Assembly: GCA_035545735.1 (NCBI GenBank)
Contig: DASZXS010000086.1
Coordinates: 40,744-104,743, forward strand
Origin: JAJYKC01 sp035545735
Lineage (GTDB): Bacteria > Acidobacteriota > Terriglobia > Bryobacterales > Bryobacteraceae
Direction: 5' to 3'
Length of the DNA stretch: 64,000 nucleotides
The notes beneath the pieces are model-generated. The model searched no databases, was not told the DNA's origin, and was given only the letters and a program-made list of their open reading frames with translations. Position numbers and translations under genes: made by a program. Shown here piece by piece: positions 1 to 10,146 of this stretch (the first letter of the stretch is position 1; each line of letters opens with the position of its first letter).

Positions 1-232
1 CCCGCTGAATGTTGACTTCGAGGATATCGAGATTCGGGTCCACCGGGAGGGTGTCTGCCGTCTTACTGGTGAAAAGGTCCACGTCCAACTGGAACGAGTC
101 CGCCAGACTGTGAGCGGGATCGACGCTCATCACCAGGGTTTTCATTCCACGCTGCGCCAGCCGGACGCCGGTGGCGGCGGCGAGGCTGGTTTTGCCCACA
201 CCGCCCTTCCCGCTGAACAAGAGGATGCGCAT
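1..232 (-). CDS. ArsA/GET3-like ATPase (5' part only)
   Basis: Only the first 77 codons lie in the window; the gene runs off the left edge. The product starts MRILLFSGKGGVGKTSLAAA, in which GKGGVGKT is the deviant Walker A (P-loop) of the ArsA/GET3/ParA SIMIBI class. A second motif, VDPAHSLADSF at about residues 38-48, is typical of ArsA-type anion-pump or tail-anchored-protein ATPases rather than ParA or MinD. In bacteria outside arsenic operons the role of such proteins is usually unknown, and no arsenic gene is visible here. The ATG at 232 is preceded by GGAG. The gene diverges from the sensor kinase across a hairpin-rich gap. Confidence 0.85.
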   Translation of the reverse strand, partial: MRILLFSGKGGVGKTSLAAATGVRLAQRGMKTLVMSVDPAHSLADSFQLDVDLFTSKTADTLPVDPNLDILEVNIQR

Positions 233-555
233 ATGCCCTATCTCCAGGATAAGGGCCGCTGGTATTGACCGGCTCTCGCGGAAACCGCGAGCCTCAATTC
301 ACCCGTTTACAGGATGGGACGGGAGAGGGAGTGTAGCTATTCTGAGATCGAAGGGAGAGATCGAGAATGTCCTCTCCCGCAAATCTTGGCTCCCCCCGCC
401 AAGAAACTGAGAATCCGCGAAGCGAGACGCGGATTCTCACTCGCCCGCCGGGTGACGGCCCTGTGCGGCGAGCCACCGCAGGAAGGAGATCCCCGCGTGC
501 TCCACATGCCGGGATCTCCTTTCCCGGGCGGCAAAAGAGTCCACAATAGAGGTAG
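233..555. other. Divergent intergenic region with three hairpins
   Basis: This gap of 323 bases separates two divergent genes and contains no convincing reading frame. Three inverted repeats are visible: 275-291 (7-bp arms, 3-nt loop), 408-439 (perfect 12-bp arms TGAGAATCCGCG/CGCGGATTCTCA, 8-nt loop) and 483-521 (perfect 11-bp arms AAGGAGATCCC/GGGATCTCCTT, 17-nt loop). No T-tract follows any of them, so they do not look like ordinary terminators. They could lie in the kinase leader or be protein-binding sites. Confidence 0.55.
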
Positions 556-1905
556 ATGCGATTGCGCTCCTGGCTGATGCTCACGCTGGCGTTTGGCAGC
601 CTGATCGGATTAATCTGCTTTTTCGGCGTGGCCACTCTTCATCGCGCGAAGGGCGTTTACGCCAAGCTGAGCGAACTAAATCAAAACTACCGCCACAGCG
701 AAGCGGCCCTGGAGGAAATCCGCGCCGGGATCCACGTTTCGAGCATGCTGGTGCGGGATTACCTGCTGGATCCTTCGGGTCTGCGGGACGTCTACTACCG
801 GGGCGAACTGCACGGCCTCTACGACCAGACCGAAAAAGAACTGGACGAACTGAGCAAGCTGGACAACGGAGACAACCAGAGCCACCTGGATACGCTGCGG
901 AAGGAAGTGAACCGGTACTGGCAATCGCTCAATCCGGTATTCGAGTGGACTCCCAAACAGAAGCTGGCGTTGAGCTATCAGTTCCTGCACCAGGAGGTGA
1001 TGCAGCACACCACGGCGGTGCTGGAGCTGACGAAGGAGGTTCATGCGCTCAATGAGGCGTCGTTCCGGGCCCAGCAGGCGGATATCGCCGAGAGCGAGCG
1101 GGAATTCAAGCAATACCTGGTGCGGATGCTGATCGTTCTGGAATTGCTGGGCTGTCTGATTGCTTTTGCCTGCGTCTATCGCGTGATGTTCCTGGAGCGC
1201 CGGACGCGCGGGGAGCGCGAGCGAGCCGAGACGGCGGAGGGAGAGCTGCGGCGGCTTTCCGACCAGTTGGTACAGACGCAGGAAGAAGAACGCCGCTCGA
1301 TCTCGCGCGAATTGCATGACGAAGTGGGTCAGATGCTGACCGGATTGAGGATGGAATTGCGCAGCCTGCGCCGATTACAGGACGGTCCCAGAGAGCAGTT
1401 CGAAGCGCGCATCGAGCAGACCAAGGCCCTGCTCGACCGCACCCTGCAAGCCGTGAGGGATATCGCGATGGGCCTGCGTCCGTCGATGTTGGACGACCTG
1501 GGGCTGGGGCCGGCGCTCGAATGGCAGGGGAGGGATTTCTCGCGCCGCTACGACATACCCGTGACGGTGAAAGTGGATGCGGCGCTCGACAATCTGCCCG
1601 ACCACTACCGCACAAATATCTTCCGGATTGTGCAGGAGGCGTTGACCAACTGCGCACGGCATGCGCAAGCCACGAGTGTACAGATTTCACTGCAGGAGCA
1701 GGACGGCTCGGTTCGACTGACGATCGCCGACGACGGAGTGGGCATGGACAGAACGTCTCCTCGCAAAGGAGGATTGGGACTTATGGGAATACAGGAACGC
1801 GTCCGCAAACTGGGCGGGCAGTTGTCGATTGATTCATCCGCGATGCACGGGACTTTGGTTTCCGTGGAGATCCCGCAACATCTGGTGCTCGCGGCTCATG
1901 ATTAG
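556..1905 (+). CDS. NarL-type sensor histidine kinase
   Basis: A membrane sensor kinase of 449 aa. A first membrane helix lies at about residues 6-26. A helical extracytoplasmic region of about 160 residues follows, and a second membrane helix lies at about 190-210. The HisKA_3 dimerisation domain has the phospho-acceptor His254 in the motif RELHDEVGQ. The HATPase domain shows an N box (FRIVQEALTNCARHA), a G1 box (DDGVGM) and a G2 box (GGLGLMGI). This layout fits the NarX/DegS/UhpB class. The stop overlaps the response regulator start by 8 bases, so the two are almost certainly co-translated partners. The signal sensed is not evident. Confidence 0.93.
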   Translation: MRLRSWLMLTLAFGSLIGLICFFGVATLHRAKGVYAKLSELNQNYRHSEAALEEIRAGIHVSSMLVRDYLLDPSGLRDVYYRGELHGLYDQTEKELDELSKLDNGDNQSHLDTLRKEVNRYWQSLNPVFEWTPKQKLALSYQFLHQEVMQHTTAVLELTKEVHALNEASFRAQQADIAESEREFKQYLVRMLIVLELLGCLIAFACVYRVMFLERRTRGERERAETAEGELRRLSDQLVQTQEEERRSISRELHDEVGQMLTGLRMELRSLRRLQDGPREQFEARIEQTKALLDRTLQAVRDIAMGLRPSMLDDLGLGPALEWQGRDFSRRYDIPVTVKVDAALDNLPDHYRTNIFRIVQEALTNCARHAQATSVQISLQEQDGSVRLTIADDGVGMDRTSPRKGGLGLMGIQERVRKLGGQLSIDSSAMHGTLVSVEIPQHLVLAAHD

Positions 1906-2551
1906 GGTGGTGCTGGCGGACGACCATAGCATTGTGCGGAAGGGTCTGCGGGCGGTGCTCGAAGAGGAGGCGGGGATCGAGGTAGCCGCGGAAGCCTCAA
2001 ACGGCAGAGACGCCGTGCGGGCGTGTGAAGAGGTCCGGCCGAATGTGGCCGTGGTGGATATTGCCATGCCACAGCTCAACGGAATCGAGGCGGCGGTTCA
2101 AATCCGCAAAGTCAGCCCGTCCACCGCCGTGATCATGCTCAGCATGTATTCCGATGAAACCTACATCATGCGCGCACTGACCGCCGGAGCAAAAGGGTAC
2201 CTGCTGAAGGACACGGCGGAGGAGGATGTGCTTCCCGCAATTCACGCGGCGGTGCAGGGCAAATCCTATTTCAGCCCGGCCATTGCGAAAACTCTGCTGG
2301 AGGACTATGTGCGGTATCTCCGCCAGCGGAAACTGGAAGACACTTATGATCTGTTGACCGAGCGCGAGCGCGAAGTACTGCAACTGCTGGCCGAAGGAAA
2401 ATCGAACAAGGAGGCGGCCGGAGTGTTGAACTTGAGCCTTTCCACCATCGAGACACACCGGACAAATCTGATGCAGAAGCTGAACTTACACAGCACCGCG
2501 GAGATCGTGCTCTATGCTGTTCGAAAGAAGATTATTTGCGCGCCGGAGTGA
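1898..2551 (+). CDS. NarL/FixJ response regulator
   Basis: A transcription factor of 217 aa, cognate to the preceding kinase. The receiver domain shows acidic residues D8/D9, phospho-acceptor Asp54 in VVDIAMPQ and the downstream K of LLKD. The C-terminal LuxR-type HTH begins at LTEREREVLQLLAEG and contains the recognition segment STIETHRTNLMQKL. I chose the ATG at 1898, inside the kinase stop region (ATGATTAG), rather than upstream in-frame codons, because the receiver domain begins right there. Targets are unknown; the cytochromes just downstream are possible but unproven. Confidence 0.92.
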   Translation: MIRVVLADDHSIVRKGLRAVLEEEAGIEVAAEASNGRDAVRACEEVRPNVAVVDIAMPQLNGIEAAVQIRKVSPSTAVIMLSMYSDETYIMRALTAGAKGYLLKDTAEEDVLPAIHAAVQGKSYFSPAIAKTLLEDYVRYLRQRKLEDTYDLLTEREREVLQLLAEGKSNKEAAGVLNLSLSTIETHRTNLMQKLNLHSTAEIVLYAVRKKIICAPE

Positions 2552-2699
2552 GGAAATCTTAATGAAACAGCCTGTTACGCACGGGCGGGTTTTCAGCGTC
2601 CATAGAGCGTGAAGGGGAGTAAAAACCTGGCGGCATGTTTGATTCCGTAGTACAATACAGGTAGCTTCTTTTCCTGGAAGGACAGTTCTCAAAAAGACA

Positions 2700-3032
2700 A
2701 TGCGTAAAGCACTTATTTGCACCAGCGCGTTTTTTGGTTTGGTAGTCGCGGGCGGCGTGCCCATGAAGGCTCAAAATGCCGGGAACGCGGCAAAGGGAAA
2801 AGAGGTGTTCGAGCAGTGCAGTGTGTGCCACAACGCCGATTCTGACGAGAAGAAGGTTGGGCCCGCGCTGAAGGGACTCTTCAAACGGGAAAAGCTGGTG
2901 AACGGCAAGCCCGTTACGGAAGAGAATGTCCGCGCGTTGATCAATGCCGGCGGCAACGGGATGCCGGCCTATGACGAGATCCTCTCCGCCGAGGACAAGG
3001 ATAACGTCATCGCCTATCTGAAGACGCTCTAG
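2700..3032 (+). CDS. Secreted class I cytochrome c, copy 1
   Basis: A small periplasmic electron carrier of 110 aa. After a signal peptide (about residues 1-24) comes the heme-attachment motif CSVCH (C40, C43, H44). A likely axial Met88 lies in GNGMPAYDEIL, and the protein ends in a helix NVIAYLKTL. The layout (CxxCH, then VGPALKGL, then GMPAY) matches the mitochondrial-type or cytochrome c2/c550-like family. A second copy follows after 34 bases. Redox partners cannot be deduced from the context. Confidence 0.9.
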   Translation: MRKALICTSAFFGLVVAGGVPMKAQNAGNAAKGKEVFEQCSVCHNADSDEKKVGPALKGLFKREKLVNGKPVTEENVRALINAGGNGMPAYDEILSAEDKDNVIAYLKTL

Positions 3033-3066
3033 GGCGCTTCAAAAAAATCGAGTTATCTCGCGAAGA

Positions 3067-3411
3067 ATGATGGTGAAAAAAGGATCGGTAGATAAGTGTG
3101 TCCGGACGCTGGCGATCGTGCTGGCGATGACTGGCGCTAGCGCGCTGGCGGCCAAGCCGAACGCCGCGGCACAAGGGAAGGTGGTGTTCGAGCAGTGCAA
3201 GGTGTGTCATGCGACGAACACGCCGGCGCAAAAAGTGGGCCCATCCCTGATGCACCTCTTCAAACACGCGAGGTTGAAGAACGGCCAGCCAATGAACGAG
3301 AAGAACATCCGCCTGATGATCAACAATGGCGGAAGCGGCATGCCTGGATATCAACGGATTCTTTCCGCGGAGGAAAAGGACCAGTTGATTGCTTATCTCA
3401 AAACGCTGTAA
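3067..3411 (+). CDS. Secreted class I cytochrome c, copy 2
   Basis: A tandem paralogue of 114 aa. The signal peptide ends near ALAAK, heme attachment is at CKVCH (C44, C47, H48), and a likely axial Met lies in GSGMPGYQRIL. The frame VFEQCxVCH...VGPxLxxLFK...LKTL is shared with the first copy, so this is a local duplication. Two in-frame ATGs (3067 and 3070) are possible starts. The pair probably forms one transcript. Confidence 0.9.
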   Translation: MMVKKGSVDKCVRTLAIVLAMTGASALAAKPNAAAQGKVVFEQCKVCHATNTPAQKVGPSLMHLFKHARLKNGQPMNEKNIRLMINNGGSGMPGYQRILSAEEKDQLIAYLKTL

Positions 3412-3476
3412 GCCGGAGCGGTTTGACGCGCAGGGCCGGCGGCAGGTAAATTAGAAGTAGTCTTTCTCGCCCTAGC

Positions 3477-3554
3477 GTCCCCATCGTCTAGCCCGGCCTA
3501 GGACACCGCCCTTTCACGGCGATAACAGGGGTTCGAATCCCCTTGGGGACGCCA
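3477..3554 (+). tRNA. tRNA-Glu (anticodon TTC)
   Basis: The cloverleaf is complete: acceptor GTCCCCA/TGGGGAC, anticodon loop CTTTCAC with TTC, T-arm loop TTCGAAT, discriminator G3551 and an encoded CCA (3552-3554). The D loop is about two bases longer than in E. coli tRNA-Glu. The outermost anticodon-stem pair (27-43) would be C-A, a mismatch where E. coli has C-G. Confidence 0.96.
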
Positions 3555-3678
3555 ACATACGCTTTGTCGCTCACCCAAAGCCACAATTCCCTCTCAGGTA
3601 AAACCTTGGCCCCGCGGCCGAGCGCGGTTGTAACACTTGCCTCGCCGTTCCTCACTCCACTCGGGAGGAACATGCACC

Positions 3679-4464
3679 ATGGCCAGTTTCAGTTCCGGCT
3701 CGGATCGCGTTCAGGATTTTGAGTTCAACGACGTCCTCGCCATTCTCGAAGGCCCTTCTCCCTGGCGCGAATATATCCGCACGAACCTCGCGATTGCGCG
3801 GACGAAAATCTCATCCAGCTCGTTCCGGATCGTATCCAGCGATAAATTCGATGCGGTACTCAGCAGCTTGAACATGGAGGACCCCAAAGCTGTCGGCGTG
3901 ACGAATAAGCAGACCGGTGAAATCACGATGAAGGAGTGGGGGCTCAACTCGGGCCGCAGCTACCTGCTGGCCGTGCTTCATGAGTGTGTACACCTGGTTT
4001 CCGATCCGGCGGCGCAAGGGAGAGCGCACAGCACGGCCTACGGGCAACTGGGCGGCGGACTACTGGAAGGAATGGTGGAGTGTGTCGCCGAGGACATTCT
4101 GACCTCCCAACGATTGCCCTTGCCTTCGGCGGACTCCGGTATGCTCGGGTACGCGGATGGGGTCAGCGCTATCGCGAGAGAGCTTCTGACGAATTTCAGC
4201 GTCCCCTTCTTTGCGCGCGTGTTATTTCAGGGCAACGGAGACCAGTTGCTGGCTGTGATGAACTTCATCTATTCATCGGCCGGCTGGGCGCAGGCAAAAA
4301 GTCTCATCTCGGCCGGACGCATCCGCGATGCCCGGGATCTAATGACCCGGATGCGCGCGGACGAAGACGATAAGCGAAACAAGGCGCTCCGGGCAACGCA
4401 GCAACAAATCCAGCAGCAAGTCCTGGCCAAGAAACTGCACGACATTATTCTCCACCTGCCCTAG
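3679..4464 (+). CDS. Unrecognised protein with HExxH metalloprotease-like motif
   Basis: I do not recognise a named family. The product is 261 aa and has no signal peptide. Residues 101-105 read HECVH, an HExxH zinc motif, on a hydrophobic helix (SYLLAVLHECVHLV). Acidic residues 25-33 positions downstream (E130, E134, E138 in EGMVECVAEDI) could supply the third ligand of a gluzincin-type site. The C-terminal 50 residues are charged and Gln-rich and probably helical. Start ATG 3679 is chosen because GGAGG lies at 3664-3668; an upstream in-frame start is less well supported. The gene stands alone after tRNA-Glu. A cytoplasmic metallopeptidase is an inference from the motif only. Confidence 0.7.
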   Translation: MASFSSGSDRVQDFEFNDVLAILEGPSPWREYIRTNLAIARTKISSSSFRIVSSDKFDAVLSSLNMEDPKAVGVTNKQTGEITMKEWGLNSGRSYLLAVLHECVHLVSDPAAQGRAHSTAYGQLGGGLLEGMVECVAEDILTSQRLPLPSADSGMLGYADGVSAIARELLTNFSVPFFARVLFQGNGDQLLAVMNFIYSSAGWAQAKSLISAGRIRDARDLMTRMRADEDDKRNKALRATQQQIQQQVLAKKLHDIILHLP

Positions 4465-4468
4465 CGGG

Positions 4469-5329
4469 TCAGGCCGGTTTTGCAATCGCCGCAAGGAAAA
4501 ATCGACCGGAAGGAATACCGGCCTCTTCGAGTGGCTCAAAGCGCGCCCACTCGGTGTAGTTGTTGCTGGGAGTCTCGGACGCGACGTAACAGCCATAATC
4601 GCCGGCAAAAAAAGACACCACTTTCGCGGCTGAGCCGCCGCGGCTCTCCAGACCGGCGTCCTGGTGAACTTCGATCAACCAGTCGGGCCTGGACAGGAAA
4701 GTCCGCTTCGCTCCTTCCAGCACGTCGCATTCGGAGCCTTCCACGTCAACGTAAACCACGCCGGGGTTGCCGTGGCTTTCCGTCAGATCGTCGACGGAGA
4801 CCGCCGGAACGTCTTCCGCCAGCAAGGCGGCGCTCTCCGCGGCACCGGCGATCACGCGGCCATTCCCCAGCGCCTCAAATCTGGCGCGGCCCGATTGCGC
4901 CGCTGCGACCGCATGAATTACCCTGCAGTTCGCAATGGAATTGAGCTGAATGTTGCGCGCGCCGGCCCGGGCGTTTGCCGAGCCACCCTCGACAGCCACC
5001 ACAAAGCCGTCCGGACCCACGCGCCTGGCAAGCAGCATCGCCATGACGCATTGATGGGCGCCGAGATCGAAGACGATCGCACCGGGCTTCAATCGGGACT
5101 GCTGCAGGAGCGGGATTTCCGGCGGCAACTCCCAATCGTGGGCATACCATCGCTCGCCGAGCGGATCGATCAGCTCCACCGTCAGATCGCAGTCGCCAAA
5201 ATGCCGGGTGATTTGTCTCGGACGATAGCCGTGAAAGCGCCGCCGCGCGCGATAACGGCCGATCGCGGAAACCGCTGCCTTAGGAAGAACCTGCTTGGTG
5301 AACTCCTTCAGGGCGGAGTAGCCGGACAT
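4469..5329 (-). CDS. FkbM family methyltransferase
   Basis: A SAM-dependent O-methyltransferase-like protein of 286 aa. The class I methyltransferase fold is visible from about residue 80: motif I is IVFDLGAHQC, the acidic end of strand 2 is VVAVEGGSANA, and VVYVDVEGSECDVLEG is the highly characteristic FkbM segment. FkbM enzymes act mostly on glycans or polyketides; the substrate here is unknown. The start is supported by GGAGGGAG upstream. It is transcribed alone, from a TATAAT-like -10 on the minus strand (5376-5381). Confidence 0.85.
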   Translation of the reverse strand: MSGYSALKEFTKQVLPKAAVSAIGRYRARRRFHGYRPRQITRHFGDCDLTVELIDPLGERWYAHDWELPPEIPLLQQSRLKPGAIVFDLGAHQCVMAMLLARRVGPDGFVVAVEGGSANARAGARNIQLNSIANCRVIHAVAAAQSGRARFEALGNGRVIAGAAESAALLAEDVPAVSVDDLTESHGNPGVVYVDVEGSECDVLEGAKRTFLSRPDWLIEVHQDAGLESRGGSAAKVVSFFAGDYGCYVASETPSNNYTEWARFEPLEEAGIPSGRFFLAAIAKPA

Positions 5330-5375
5330 CTGTTCACTCCCTCCACATCGCTTTCCCGGGCCAAAAACAGACCCT

Positions 5376-5381
5376 ATTATA
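5376..5381 (-). promoter_or_regulatory. Candidate -10 element of the FkbM gene
   Basis: On the minus strand the bases read TATAAT, 47 bases upstream of the FkbM start codon. No good -35 hexamer is visible at the usual distance, so this is a partial promoter call. The surrounding stretch, 5370-5445, is distinctly AT-rich compared with its neighbours. Confidence 0.35.
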
Positions 5382-5451
5382 CCCTGGACGCCCCGATAAT
5401 AAATTGATATTTACCGGTATTTTCTATATTTTATTGCCGCCGCCGCTGCTC

Positions 5452-5928
5452 CTACGTCCACGCCCCGAGGAGGCGGCGCACCAGGACCAGTTGCCCCAGG
5501 TGATACGCGTTGTGATCGGCCACGAGCAACGCTTCCCTCAGCACCGTTTGTCCATCGCCATGCGGGAGCGGCGTGAACAGATCCGTGGCAGGGTCTTCCA
5601 CCAGGGCCGCGAGCGCGTCAAAATCCGCTCGAAATGCGGCAACGCTCTTTTCCCACGCGCCGCCATTGGGCGGCGCGGGAGCGGGCGGCCAATAACCAGC
5701 GGGAAAATCCGGTGAGACGTGCTTCGGATTGCGAACGAACTCGAGAATATCCCATTGCGCGATGCGCATATGCTCCAGCAGTTCCCAAGGGGAATGCGGG
5801 AGGCCCTCCGGCCGCTTCCCTTGCACCGGGTGCGGGACTCCTCCGGTGACCGTTTCGAAATGGGCATGCGCTCCCCCGTCTTTCAAAAGATAGAGCACAT
5901 GATCCCGTAGAGTTTTTTGTTTATCCAT
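5452..5928 (-). CDS. DinB family protein
   Basis: A four-helix protein of 158 aa of the DinB/YfiT superfamily. The family pattern of conserved histidines is visible: WELLEHMRIAQWDILEF near the start and DHNAYHLGQLVLVRR near the C-terminus, which together can bind a divalent metal. Known relatives are metal-dependent thiol transferases or stress proteins; the specific reaction is unknown. Start ATG 5928 is preceded by AGGAA at proper spacing; upstream in-frame codons would overlap the neighbouring gene. It lies 14 bases after the next upstream gene and is probably co-transcribed with it. Confidence 0.85.
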   Translation of the reverse strand: MDKQKTLRDHVLYLLKDGGAHAHFETVTGGVPHPVQGKRPEGLPHSPWELLEHMRIAQWDILEFVRNPKHVSPDFPAGYWPPAPAPPNGGAWEKSVAAFRADFDALAALVEDPATDLFTPLPHGDGQTVLREALLVADHNAYHLGQLVLVRRLLGAWT

Positions 5929-5942
5929 TGGCAATTTCCTTT

Positions 5943-6485
5943 CTATTCCAGTATCCGGCGGCCGCGGAACTCCGCTTCCATTTTCCAGGTTGCGCCGTCG
6001 GGTTCCAGAGCTTCTCCGGTCCACCGGAACGAATCCCCGGTAATCTCCGAAAAACTCCACCGGATGGGCGTGCCATCCGAGTGGGTTCCGATCTGAACGA
6101 TATCTTTTCCGCTCCATCGTCCGATCAGCTCATCGCGCGCTCCGGAAACCGGATTGAACCACGTGACCCGCCACGCCCGAATGGCGGCGTCCCATACGCG
6201 GATGGTAGCTCCATATGTGTTGACGCGGCGCTCCGGGTTTTTCGAGGCGCCGCGGAACCGGGGCATGATCCAGACATCCTGCACTGCCCTGCCTTCGAGT
6301 ACGCGAACGAAATGCGCTTCACCGCGGATGCCTTCGCCGGAGAGATCCACCTGGTAGCGAAGCACGTCCAACTCCCAAGTCCCCAGCAGCCATCCATAAA
6401 CGTCCTCCGATTCGGGGATTTCCGGCGAACGCGCGGAAGCCGCCAGGGCTTGCTGAAAATTCATTCTATTTTCGCGAGATTGCAT
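5943..6485 (-). CDS. Conserved hypothetical protein, lipocalin/DUF1579-like fold
   Basis: A soluble protein of 180 aa without a signal peptide. It contains alternating short beta-strand-like segments (LLGTWELDVLRY, AHFVRVLEGRAVQDVWI, WRVTWFNPVSG, WSFSEITGDSFRWTGEAL), the style of small beta-barrel proteins that bind hydrophobic ligands. I assign no function. Start ATG 6485 has AGGAG upstream. It forms an operon with the DinB gene and diverges from the AraC regulator, which may control both. Confidence 0.7.
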   Translation of the reverse strand: MQSRENRMNFQQALAASARSPEIPESEDVYGWLLGTWELDVLRYQVDLSGEGIRGEAHFVRVLEGRAVQDVWIMPRFRGASKNPERRVNTYGATIRVWDAAIRAWRVTWFNPVSGARDELIGRWSGKDIVQIGTHSDGTPIRWSFSEITGDSFRWTGEALEPDGATWKMEAEFRGRRILE

Positions 6486-6546
6486 CTCTCGATCTCCTTT
6501 CGCTTCGTGCTAAGAATTGTTATACGGCTCGACCGGAGACGAAATC

Positions 6547-7440
6547 TTGGCAAAAATTGCGGTTGCATTAGAGCGTGCCGTGGCGCAGCGGGCGGCAAGC
6601 GGCGCGGATGGCCGCCCGGCGGCGCGCCCGCTCGCCGGCGGAGAGGGCTGGAGCGTGGAGGATGTTATATGCACGTCCGGCCCGAACGATAAGCCTTTTG
6701 AGGAGCGGCACCACGGCGTATCCATCGCCCTGGTGCTGGCCGGTGTGTTTCACTACCGCTCAACCACGGGCCGCGAGTGCCTGACGCCGGGCGCGGCTAT
6801 GCTGGGCAACCCCGGACAAACATTCGAATGCTCCCACGAACACGGCGAGGGCGACCGCTGCCTTTCCTTTCGCTATTCTCCGGACTATTTTGAGAAAATC
6901 GCAGCCGATGCGGGAGGGTCCGGCCGAGGCATCCGTTTCCAGACCCTCCGTCTGCCTGCTATGCGGGATCTGTCGCCGCTGGTGGCGCGCGGATGCGCGG
7001 CTATCGAGAAAACCGGCGAAACCGGCTGGGAGGAATTCGCCGTTCGGCTGGCCGCGCGCGTGGTGCAAATCGCCAGCGCGTCTCCGAGGCGGCCGGGCAG
7101 CGCGCCTCCCGGGGCCGAAGCGCGCGTAACGCGAATGGTGAGAAGCATCGAGCGGAACTCCAACGTTCGTCTCAACCTGACGGGCCTGGCAAAAGAGGCG
7201 AGGCTCAGCCCGTATCATTTCCTCCGGATATTCGAGCGCATCACCGGATTGACGCCGCACCAATATATCCTGCGGACGCGGTTGCGCGAAGCCGCGACGC
7301 AGCTGGCGGAGGATTCCGGCAAAGTGCTGGACGTCGCGCTGGATTGCGGATTCGGCGATGTCTCGAACTTCAACCGCGCGTTTCGCAGAGAGTTTGGAAC
7401 AAGTCCCCGGACATTCCGGCGGCGGGGAGCAGCGCTCTAG
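6547..7440 (+). CDS. AraC family transcriptional regulator
   Basis: A regulator of 297 aa with an N-terminal cupin-like sensing region (HHGVSIALVLAGVFHYRS...PGAAMLGNPGQTFECSHE, residues about 50-105) and a C-terminal double HTH of AraC type (NLTGLAKEARLSPYHFLRIF, then TGLTPHQYILRTRLREAA, ending DVSNFNRAFRREFGTSP). No ATG fits the start. A TTG at 6547 has GGAG eight bases upstream and is the best choice. The gene is followed by an MFS transporter only four bases downstream and diverges from the DinB operon. Confidence 0.9.
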   Translation: MAKIAVALERAVAQRAASGADGRPAARPLAGGEGWSVEDVICTSGPNDKPFEERHHGVSIALVLAGVFHYRSTTGRECLTPGAAMLGNPGQTFECSHEHGEGDRCLSFRYSPDYFEKIAADAGGSGRGIRFQTLRLPAMRDLSPLVARGCAAIEKTGETGWEEFAVRLAARVVQIASASPRRPGSAPPGAEARVTRMVRSIERNSNVRLNLTGLAKEARLSPYHFLRIFERITGLTPHQYILRTRLREAATQLAEDSGKVLDVALDCGFGDVSNFNRAFRREFGTSPRTFRRRGAAL

Positions 7441-7444
7441 GCTC

Positions 7445-8673
7445 ATGCGGACAGCGGGCGCGCGGGCGCCGGTCTCTTCCTGGAAAACCTGGTGGCCGGC
7501 GGGAGTGATGATGCTTTGCTCTCTGTTGAGCTACCTGGATCGCCAGGTGCTTGCTGTGCTTTCGCCGATGATCCTGAGCGAAACGAAACTCAACACCCAG
7601 GAATACGGCCAGATTGTCAGCGCATTCAGCATCGCCTACATGCTCGGAAACCCTCTGTGGGGCGCGATACTGGACCGCGTCGGACTCCGCCTGGGAATGA
7701 CGCTCGCGGTGGCGCTGTGGACGGCCGCGAGTGGAAGCCACGCCCTGCTGGCCGGCTTCCTGGGATTCGCGGCGGCGCGCGCTGTGCTGGGGTTCGGAGA
7801 GGGCGCAACGTTCCCCGGCGGGCTGCGCACCGTGATAGATTCCCTGCCCCCGGGAAAACAGTCGCGCGGACTGGCGCTTGCCTATAGCGGAGGATCGCTG
7901 GGCGCGGTGCTCGCTCCGCTGATCGTCACTCCTATCGCGGTTGCATACGGATGGCGCGCCGCATTCGCCGTGACGGCGGCGGCCGGCGGGATCTGGCTGG
8001 TGTTGTGGCGGACGGTGGATTTTGCCGGCTTTCGCTCTTCGGGCCGCACCTCGCGCTTCGTGCTGCCGGACCTACGGGAGCGCCGATTCTGGAGCCTGGT
8101 GGCGGCCTACGGCCTGGGCGGGCTGCCGCTGGCGCCGATTCTTTATCTCGCTCCCATTTATCTGCGCCGGGCCCATCACTTTACGCAGTCCGACTTGGGC
8201 CAGGTACTGTGGATTCCTCCGCTTGGCTGGGAGCTGGGATATTTCTTTTGGGGCTGGATCACAGACCGTTTCGCGGCGAACGACCCCCGCCCCACGCAGC
8301 TCTTCTACCTGCTCGCGGTGTTCAGCCTGCCGACGGCGGCAATTACGCAAACCGCCGCTTCGGCGGCCGTACTGGCCCTGATGTTCTGGACCATGTTTGT
8401 CGCGTCCGGCTTCGTGGTGGTTGCCCTGCGGGCGGCCACGCTCACATATCCCAAGGAGCAGACCGGGCTGGTGGCGGGGATTGGAGCGGGCTCGTGGTCG
8501 GCGATTGTCGCGCTGGTGCTGCCCTGGCTCGGACGGCTTTTCGACGAGAAAGCCTACGGCGAGGCTTTCCTGGCGGTGGCTTTATTCCCCGTGCTCGGCG
8601 TAGTACTTTGGCGCTTGTTCGTACCGCGCGTCCCCAACGCGGCGGCGCCAGCCTCATTGTCCGTTCCTACTCG

Positions 8674-8677
<4 letters not shown>
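7445..8677 (+). CDS. MFS transporter
   Basis: A major facilitator protein of 410 aa with about twelve hydrophobic segments. The first helix region carries SYLDRQVLAVLSPMI, and the loop between helices 2 and 3 is GAILDRVGLRLGM, matching the GxxxDRxGRR signature. The gene reads like the hexuronate or anion:cation symporter branch (LGFGEGATFPGGLRTVIDSLP). Start ATG 7445 lies four bases after the AraC stop, implying co-transcription and regulation by that protein. Its 3' end overlaps the convergent DUF1501 gene by four bases. The substrate is not predictable. Confidence 0.9.

Positions 8678-10145
<1,468 letters not shown>

Positions 10146-10146
<1 letters not shown>

Noticed and set aside
2552..2699. 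Promoter TTGATT/TACAAT before the cytochrome pair
   Set aside because: Spacing between the two hexamers is only six bases; only the -10 is plausible, so no promoter was reported.
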